In this document: in pieces, positions 57,497-64,000 of the stretch
Position numbering within the stretch: position 1 is the stretch's first letter
Layout of the letters: each line of letters starts with the position of its first letter
Assembly (NCBI GenBank): GCA_014843695.1
Contig: CM026401.1
Coordinates: 50,580,430-50,644,429, forward strand
DNA length: 64,000 nt
From: Archivesica marissinica
Lineage: Eukaryota > Mollusca > Bivalvia > Venerida > Vesicomyidae
Direction of reading: 5' to 3'
The notes under the pieces: model-generated
The model's database searches: none
Seen by the model: only the letters and a program-made list of their open reading frames with translations
What the model was told of the DNA's origin: nothing
Position numbers and translations under genes: made by a program

Positions 57497-58333
57497 TCAT
57501 ACTTCCTCGATAAGTTTCTTATTTCTTGGTTTCACTTTCCCACCCCATTCACTTTCCAAGTCATTTTTAGACTGGTTTACAGCCTCCATTTCAGCAGATA
57601 ACAACGAGTGCACAATTTGTATCTCTGGAATCAGTCCAGTAAGAGCCATCCCGTACGTCTGTGCCCAACTTAGAAAGAACTCGCTTTTCTTAGTAAATTG
57701 GAACAACTTTGTTTTTAGTTCACTATACGTGCCTCGATCCAATGGGTTTTTCACAACTTTCAATTTCTTGGAACAGGACTTGTGAGATTTCTTGAAAATT
57801 TTACAGATTTCAGACAATGCTGCCAGGATAAATTGTAATGGTTTATCTTTTCCAGAACCCACTATTATTTTTTCGACATCTTTTAAGACTGAAATATTAA
57901 ACTGTGGGCTGGATTCAAACTTGTTTCGTAGATGGATCAACTTCTTCATCGACACTTGAATAGCATCCTCCACTGAACCACACGTGTGACCTTGACACAA
58001 GACATCGGAAATAGCTACAAAGTCTTCTGCACTTTCCGTTGCCATGGAGACCTGCTCACCATTGTGAAGCCTGCAGATGTAGCAATAAACATACAAAACA
58101 TTTATCACATTGTATTTTATATCCGATGAAGGTTTTGATTTTAAAATCTGTGAAATATTCGGAATTTCGGGCAATATATTTGGAACCGCACTTGTTGACC
58201 CTGACTTTGCACCAGTTGAACTTTCCTCCACTTCTGTAACTAATGGCAGTGAAGCAATCCACCATGGCGACCACATTTCTAGCAGGTTTCCAAGGCGACC
58301 ATCTTCTGCCATGACTTCAAATTCTTTTTTTTC
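57497..58333 (-). CDS. ZNHIT2: ZNHIT2, terminal coding exon
   Basis: Starts at 58333 after acceptor TTTCTGTTCAG (- strand) in phase 0 and encodes 278 residues to a stop at 57497. Joined to the exon at 60478-60297 it reads VWNRLTDE then EKKEFEVMAEDGRL, with no frame break. Family landmarks: LLEMWSPWW early, NVLYVYCYICRLHNGE in the middle, and the C-terminal WGGKVKPRNKKLIEE, which correspond to the WRPWW, NVLFAYAHTL and WGGPV..LIEEL parts of vertebrate ZNHIT2. The protein works with the R2TP/RUVBL co-chaperone in assembly of the U5 snRNP. The longer open frame reaching upstream to 58396 is intron read-through. The N-terminal HIT zinc finger is encoded elsewhere. Confidence 0.92.
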   Translation of the reverse strand, partial: EKKEFEVMAEDGRLGNLLEMWSPWWIASLPLVTEVEESSTGAKSGSTSAVPNILPEIPNISQILKSKPSSDIKYNVINVLYVYCYICRLHNGEQVSMATESAEDFVAISDVLCQGHTCGSVEDAIQVSMKKLIHLRNKFESSPQFNISVLKDVEKIIVGSGKDKPLQFILAALSEICKIFKKSHKSCSKKLKVVKNPLDRGTYSELKTKLFQFTKKSEFFLSWAQTYGMALTGLIPEIQIVHSLLSAEMEAVNQSKNDLESEWGGKVKPRNKKLIEEV

Positions 58334-58419
58334 CTGAACAGAAACAATAACACAACAAATTATTATTATTCTATCAAAGTTGGAAAATGTATACATTGTA
58401 GTTTCTTGCTTATTTTATT

Positions 58420-59019
58420 AGAAGTTGTGAATGCGTGCCTGCTTCATAGCCGAGGACTTGTGAGTTTAGTTTAAACATATCTTATTTCCCAATATAATAC
58501 ATATTGAACAATGCATACATCACACATAATCAAAACACAGAAAAAGGATTAGAATGAAAGACAGTCTTATATAATTCTTCTCCTCCACTTGTCAGTTTGA
58601 GCCCACCACAACCACAGTAGTGGTGTGACTGGTGTCCTTAGACAAACCACCTAGATCCACATTGCCTCTTCTCTCTCCTTCATGGTGATGGATTCCATCA
58701 GGAATGAGGTCTCCAGAGTGATTAACCCATTCAACCCCAAGTAACTTGACGTGGACTGGTGCATGATATTTTCAGACCAATAAATTAATAAGAAAATTAC
58801 ATTTGGACCAGTTCATTTATCAAAATGGGTAATTTTTGTCGAAAAATAGTAATTTTACTGGCAAAAAGTGCAGATCCTGATGAGACGGCTCGTCATGAGC
58901 CGGTTCATCTGGATCTACACTTTTATAAGCCTATTGAGAGGCCTGTGGTGTTGAAAGGGTTAAACTAATGTTATAAAAACTTGTTTCACAATCGAGCTAA
59001 ACAAAATTTATATAAACTA
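58420..59019 (+). mobile_element. SINE A-like copy in the ZNHIT2 intron, interrupted twice
   Basis: A SINE starting gaagttgtgaatgcgtgcct and ending aatcgagctaaacaaaattt and tataaact. First interruption: about 58468-58587, starting agtttaaacatatcttattt and flanked by acttgtgagttt and acttgtcagttt (12 bp, one mismatch). Second: a TTAA MITE at 58722-58963. Stripped of these, the body matches other family A copies. Confidence 0.78.
58722..58963 (-). mobile_element. TTAACCCTTTCAAC MITE, copy 4
   Basis: Inverted relative to the other copies: TTAACCCATTCAACCCCAAG to GTTGAAAGGGTTAA. It sits at the TTAA of the SINE phrase gagtgattaata. Confidence 0.9.
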
Positions 59020-59185
59020 AATATATGATGAAAGAATTAAAATATTACTACCATATCAATGGATTAACATCTACAAATATTGCTACATGTACATGATCTA
59101 AGAATTAACATAATGCATGATTACAATTCAAATTTCATTGTTTCTCCATCAAGACCAATGTCACTCAATCACAGTCAGAAATGCA

Positions 59186-60296
59186 CGTACACCTCATCCG
59201 TGAGTCGATTCCAAACTTCATTTGTATCTCTATCAAGGCCAAAACACAGAAATATACCTCATCCGTGAGTCGATTCCAAACTTCATTTGTATCTCTATCA
59301 AGGCCAAAACACAGAAATATACCTCATCCGTGAGTCGATTCCAAACTTCATTTATATCTCTATCAAGGCCAAAACACAGAAATATACCTCATCCGTGAGT
59401 CGATTCCAAACTTCATTTGTATCTCTATCAAGGCCAAATCACAGAAATATACCTCATCCGTGAGTCGATTCCAAACTTCATTTGTATCTCTATCAAGGCC
59501 AATACACAGAAATATACCTCATCCGTGAGTCGATTCCAAACTTCATTTGTATCTCTATCAAGGCCAATACACAGAAATATACCTCATCCGTGAGTCGATT
59601 CCAAACTTCATTTGTATCTCTATCAAGGCCAATACACAGAAATATACCTCATCCGTGAGTCGATTCCAAACTTCATTTGTATCTCTATCAAGGCCAATAC
59701 ACAGAAATATACCTCATCCGTGAGTCGATTCCAACTTCATTTGTATCTCTATCAAGGCCAAAACACAGAAATATACCTCATCCGTGAGTCGATTCCAAAC
59801 TTCATTTGTATCTCTATCAAGGCCAAAACACAGAAATATACCTCATCCGTGAGTCGATTCCAAACTTCATTTGTATCTCTATCAAGGCCAATACACAGAA
59901 ATATACCTCATCCGTGAGTCGATTCCAAACTTCATTTGTATCTCTATCAAGGCCAATACACAGAAATATACCTCATCCGTGAGTCGATTCCAAACTTCAT
60001 TTGTATCTCTATCAAGGCCAATACACAGAAATATACCTCATCCGTGAGTCGATTCCAAACTTCATTTGTATCTCTATCAAGGCCAATACACAGAAATATA
60101 CCTCATCCGTGAGTCGATTCCAAACTTCATTTGTATCTCTATCAAGGCCAATACACAGAAATATACCTCATCCGTGAGTCGATTCCAAACTTCATTTGTA
60201 TCTCTATCAAGGCCAATACACAGAAATATACCTCATCCGTGAGTCGATTCCAAACTTCATTTGTATCTCTATCAAGGCCAAAACACAGAAATATAC
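59186..60296 (-). repeat. 65-bp minisatellite made of the ZNHIT2 exon end plus its splice donor, 17 extra copies
   Basis: Read on -, each unit is ttgatagagatacaaatgaa, gtttggaatcgactcacgga, tgag then gtatatttctgtgt and a short linker. This equals the last 45 or so bases of the coding exon ending at 60297 plus its 5' splice site. The left-most unit is the most diverged (gtgtacgtgc in place of gtatatttct); one unit is 64 bp. The 65-bp period shifts frame, and a TGA appears after read-through (VYWP then stop). Confidence 0.96.
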
Positions 60297-60478
60297 CTCA
60301 TCCGTGAGTCGATTCCAAACTTCATTTGTATCTCTATCAAGGTCAAGGTCACCCAATCTCTCATGAAGGTCATCTCCAGGCTGGTCAAGGTCATTCAAAT
60401 CTGGATCAGTCTCTGCCCTCTTTAACATATCCAGCACTTTCTGTTTATCTTCGGGACCAGCAGAAAAGTCTTTCAAAC
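60297..60478 (-). CDS. ZNHIT2: ZNHIT2, internal exon (acidic linker and start of the conserved domain)
   Basis: Acceptor ACGTTCTCAG (- strand) ends at 60479; the exon begins with two bases of a split codon and encodes LKDFSAGPEDKQKVLDMLKR, an acidic stretch rich in Asp/Glu/Leu (DPDLNDLDQPGDDLHERLGD) and ends VWNRLTDE at donor GTATAT (60296). Vertebrate and fish relatives have a similar DL..RL..LDLD..(V/I)W.RLT.EE segment before the WRPWW region. Length 182 bases; joins in phase 0 to 58333. The donor is the first of 18 tandem copies, so splice choice here is unusual. The upstream HIT-finger exon is not seen before the gap. A base-identical copy is at 63702-63883. Confidence 0.88.
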
Positions 60479-60532
60479 CTGAGAACGTGAATGAGTAGAA
60501 ATTAACCACTTTATTATGCTCATATATGTATA

Positions 60533-60963
60533 TACAGTCAAACCTGCGTTAACGGTCACCTGTATTAAGCAGTCAACCTGTATTAACTATTAAGCAGCCA
60601 GTGTCCAGATTCCCAATATGTTGTTTTATTATACATTTGGCCTCTATTAAGCAGCCACCTGTCTTAAGCAGCCAGCCAAGGGAATCTCGGAAACTGGCTG
60701 CTTAACCCTTTCAACCCCACAGGCCTCTAAATAGGCTTATGAAAAGTGTAGATCCAGATGAGCCGGCTCATAACGAGCCGTCTCATCAGGATCTGCACTT
60801 TTTTGCCAGTAATAATTATTACTATTTTTAGATAAAATTACCCATTTTGATAAATGAACTGGTCCAAATGTAATTTTCTTATTAATTTATTGGTCTAAAA
60901 ATAGCATGCACCAGTCCATGTCAGTTACTTGGGGTTGAAAGGGTTAAGACAGGTTTGACTGTA
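60533..60963 (+). mobile_element. TA-flanked CAGTCAAACCTG element interrupted by a TTAA MITE
   Basis: TACAGTCAAACCTGCGTTAA to GACAGGTTTGACTGTA. The MITE at 60702-60947 splits the phrase ggctgcTTAAgacagg, which is uninterrupted at about 2717-2732. Confidence 0.92.
60702..60947 (+). mobile_element. TTAACCCTTTCAAC MITE, copy 5, intact
   Basis: Ends TTAACCCTTTCAACCCCAC and GGGGTTGAAAGGGTTAA; complete central hairpin (gatccagatgagccggctca / gagccgtctcatcaggatc). Comparison with the empty site at 2565-2744 shows duplication of TTAA. Confidence 0.94.
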
Positions 60964-61146
60964 TTGTTATTAGGTTTTAATAAACAGCTCATTATGCGTT
61001 CAGTTTTAATGCAAGTGTGCTGAAGATGGAGATATTATGAAGTGCTGATTATTAACCATCATGATTTCTGTCTTTACTCTCCAAGTTTCATTAACACATT
61101 TTACATACGTATAGCTAACCTGTACATGTATGTACAAACGCAATGA

Positions 61147-61411
61147 GTCTGCCTCCGTGGTCAAGTGGTTACGGTCGCTGACTTGTATACCACTGTAACC
61201 TATCATCACTGATGGTCACGGGTTTGAGCCCCGCTCAGGCCGTGTCTCATCTATATGAAAAAGTTGGCAGTTTCTTACGGAGGTCGGTGCACCCAAGTAC
61301 TGGTTAACCGCTGGAGCCTGCCCAGGAAAGATATTGTTAGGTAAACTGCCCGCCGGCGATATAGCCCAAAATGGTGCTGATGCAGGCGTAAAACCCGAAA
61401 TATAACATAAC
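61147..61411 (+). mobile_element. tRNA-derived SINE family B, full-length
   Basis: ctgcctccgtggtcaagtgg, B-box-like gggtttgagccccgc, ggcgtaaaacccgaaatata and a short ataac tail. Matches 20638-20912. Confidence 0.87.
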
Positions 61412-62234
61412 AAACGCAATGAAAAAATCGAAAAATTAAAATGTCCAATATTAAAGCAAATCTATAAATTCTGCCCGACAAAATATGCCTCTGGAATTTC
61501 AAATCAAAATCAGTATGTGTGTTTGATTGAGCAAATATATTGATGAATGGAGACGAGGACAGAATTATTTTGTTGAAAAGTTTGATTGATTGATTACCAA
61601 CTGCATGAGTACCATTTTAGTTGCCTTTACATTAATTATAACGTATATAAAATACTGTTGTTTGAATTCTGTCAATGTCTATAACGTCTCTTGACACAAT
61701 ATTATACAAGAAATCAACGTTTAAATTTCATGGGAGAGTTTCACCATTCCATTTCGTCCATTTTGAATATTTGTTTGTTACGAAAAGCCAAAATAGAAAG
61801 CATTAGACGAAATTGGTCAGCCAATATATTTTAAATGGTGGTTAGTTATATCTATATTTATGATTATTCTTAACACCAATGTACAAATTGACAACCGTTC
61901 ATGTCCGGAAAGCTTCAAAATTTTGGTCAGAAATCCCGCCATCGGATCAGGGCGGAAAGTGCTAAGCGAAAATGAGCTTTAAAGATAAGACCTCGAAATA
62001 AACATTATTTATTTCAGTATTTGTACATGTAATCAAGAAATGAACATTTTACATATAATTTAACAGCAGTAGACTGAAAGGGATTACAATAGGCAGGAGA
62101 ATAATATATATAGCAATAAAAATACGTGAAATCTATTCTAGGTATTTGCTAAAGAATTTCAGAACTTATTGTATTAGTGAGTCAATAGTTTTGGATGTAA
62201 AAAAGAAAATGATTAATATTTAAAGGAATATTTG
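61412..62234. other. Unassigned DNA before the second gap
   Basis: AT-rich; no gene or repeat recognised. No HIT-type zinc-finger coding sequence is visible on the - strand. Confidence 0.5.
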
Positions 62235-63234
62235 NNNNNNNNNNNNNNNNNNNNNNNNNNNNNNNNNNNNNNNNNNNNNNNNNNNNNNNNNNNNNNNNNN
62301 NNNNNNNNNNNNNNNNNNNNNNNNNNNNNNNNNNNNNNNNNNNNNNNNNNNNNNNNNNNNNNNNNNNNNNNNNNNNNNNNNNNNNNNNNNNNNNNNNNNN
62401 NNNNNNNNNNNNNNNNNNNNNNNNNNNNNNNNNNNNNNNNNNNNNNNNNNNNNNNNNNNNNNNNNNNNNNNNNNNNNNNNNNNNNNNNNNNNNNNNNNNN
62501 NNNNNNNNNNNNNNNNNNNNNNNNNNNNNNNNNNNNNNNNNNNNNNNNNNNNNNNNNNNNNNNNNNNNNNNNNNNNNNNNNNNNNNNNNNNNNNNNNNNN
62601 NNNNNNNNNNNNNNNNNNNNNNNNNNNNNNNNNNNNNNNNNNNNNNNNNNNNNNNNNNNNNNNNNNNNNNNNNNNNNNNNNNNNNNNNNNNNNNNNNNNN
62701 NNNNNNNNNNNNNNNNNNNNNNNNNNNNNNNNNNNNNNNNNNNNNNNNNNNNNNNNNNNNNNNNNNNNNNNNNNNNNNNNNNNNNNNNNNNNNNNNNNNN
62801 NNNNNNNNNNNNNNNNNNNNNNNNNNNNNNNNNNNNNNNNNNNNNNNNNNNNNNNNNNNNNNNNNNNNNNNNNNNNNNNNNNNNNNNNNNNNNNNNNNNN
62901 NNNNNNNNNNNNNNNNNNNNNNNNNNNNNNNNNNNNNNNNNNNNNNNNNNNNNNNNNNNNNNNNNNNNNNNNNNNNNNNNNNNNNNNNNNNNNNNNNNNN
63001 NNNNNNNNNNNNNNNNNNNNNNNNNNNNNNNNNNNNNNNNNNNNNNNNNNNNNNNNNNNNNNNNNNNNNNNNNNNNNNNNNNNNNNNNNNNNNNNNNNNN
63101 NNNNNNNNNNNNNNNNNNNNNNNNNNNNNNNNNNNNNNNNNNNNNNNNNNNNNNNNNNNNNNNNNNNNNNNNNNNNNNNNNNNNNNNNNNNNNNNNNNNN
63201 NNNNNNNNNNNNNNNNNNNNNNNNNNNNNNNNNN
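62235..63234. other. Assembly gap, exactly 1000 N
   Basis: Second 1000-base placeholder. The sequence to its right repeats what is found at about 59830-60595. Confidence 0.99.
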
Positions 63235-63701
63235 ACAGAAATATACCTCATCCGTGAGTCGATTCCAAACTTCATTTGTATCTCTATCAAGGCCAATACA
63301 CAGAAATATACCTCATCCGTGAGTCGATTCCAAACTTCATTTGTATCTCTATCAAGGCCAATACACAGAAATATACCTCATCCGTGAGTCGATTCCAAAC
63401 TTCATTTGTATCTCTATCAAGGCCAATACACAGAAATATACCTCATCCGTGAGTCGATTCCAAACTTCATTTGTATCTCTATCAAGGCCAATACACAGAA
63501 ATATACCTCATCCGTGAGTCGATTCCAAACTTCATTTGTATCTCTATCAAGGCCAATACACAGAAATATACCTCATCCGTGAGTCGATTCCAAACTTCAT
63601 TTGTATCTCTATCAAGGCCAATACACAGAAATATACCTCATCCGTGAGTCGATTCCAAACTTCATTTGTATCTCTATCAAGGCCAAAACACAGAAATATA
63701 C
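63235..63701 (-). repeat. 65-bp donor-derived minisatellite, second copy
   Basis: Same 65-bp unit as 59186-60296; about seven units from the gap edge to the exon copy. The sequence equals the corresponding part of the first copy shifted by 3405 bp. Confidence 0.95.
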
Positions 63702-63883
63702 CTCATCCGTGAGTCGATTCCAAACTTCATTTGTATCTCTATCAAGGTCAAGGTCACCCAATCTCTCATGAAGGTCATCTCCAGGCTGGTCAAGGTCATT
63801 CAAATCTGGATCAGTCTCTGCCCTCTTTAACATATCCAGCACTTTCTGTTTATCTTCGGGACCAGCAGAAAAGTCTTTCAAAC
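63702..63883 (-). CDS. ZNHIT2: ZNHIT2 internal exon, duplicate copy
   Basis: Same 182-base exon as 60297-60478 with the same acceptor, donor and flanks, offset by exactly 3405 bp; no difference was found on reading both. It could be a very recent tandem duplication, or the same locus placed twice around the gap. If both were spliced into one message the acidic segment would be doubled but kept in frame with a phase mismatch (the exon begins mid-codon and ends at a codon border), so inclusion of both would shift the frame. An assembly artefact is more likely. Confidence 0.6.
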
Positions 63884-63937
63884 CTGAGAACGTGAATGAG
63901 TAGAAATTAACCACTTTATTATGCTCATATATGTATA

Positions 63938-64000
63938 TACAGTCAAACCTGCGTTAACGGTCACCTGTATTAAGCAGTCAACCTGTATTAACTATTAAGC
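63938..64000 (+). mobile_element. TA-flanked CAGTCAAACCTG element, cut by window end
   Basis: Identical to the start of the element at 60533, again offset by 3405 bp. Confidence 0.85.

Overview
This is eukaryotic nuclear DNA, most likely from a bivalve or other lophotrochozoan animal. I base this on two intron-containing metazoan genes, several families of tRNA-derived SINEs, many short inverted-repeat DNA transposons, and a very large load of minisatellites, which by my rough addition of intervals cover nearly half of the called bases. The species cannot be named from the sequence. No bacterial operons, phage genes, CRISPR arrays, rRNA genes or intact tRNA genes were seen.

Two genes can be supported. 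(1) On the + strand, four exons between 17161 and 27352 encode a six-finger C2H2 transcription factor of the rotund/squeeze/LIN-29/ZNF362/ZNF384 family. The exons join in frame. The protein ends in a Ser-rich tail with a VKQE SUMO-type motif and a pentapeptide VN(E/D)RL repeat. Its 5' exons lie outside the window or were not recognised. (2) On the - strand, two exons (60297-60478 and 57497-58333) encode the middle and C-terminal part of ZNHIT2, a HIT-finger protein linked to the R2TP co-chaperone and U5 snRNP assembly. The exon carrying the HIT finger is not visible. A second, base-identical copy of the 60297-60478 exon sits at 63702-63883 beyond an assembly gap.

Layout: 1-1715, 23-bp array; 1957-2493, hAT-type element with perfect 8-bp target duplication; 2.5-3.4 kb, TA-flanked elements and a SINE; 5.1-8.9 kb, 26/53-bp arrays broken by a 1000-N gap; 9.0-13.9 kb, two large arrays; 13.9-15.2 kb, TTAA-ended element with inner satellite; 16.3-27.4 kb, zinc-finger gene with repeat-packed introns; 27.4-33.3 kb, SINEs and small elements; 33.3-34.7 kb, second copy of the TTAA-ended element; 35-41.8 kb, SINEs and arrays; 42-45.3 kb, nested inverted-repeat elements; 45.4-55.7 kb, mostly arrays; 56.4-64 kb, ZNHIT2 with nested transposons, a donor-derived minisatellite and a second 1000-N gap.

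The strongest biology is the interplay of transposons, minisatellites and splice sites. A TTAA-ended MITE family is caught inserted into other repeats, giving near-empty-site comparisons. Two copies of another TTAA element have amplified opposite inner halves into minisatellites. A 65-bp minisatellite in ZNHIT2 is a serial duplication of the exon end plus its 5' splice site, and a 25-bp array ends at a 3' splice site of the zinc-finger gene whose sequence it resembles. Both N gaps are flanked by repeated sequence, so assembly duplication must be considered there.
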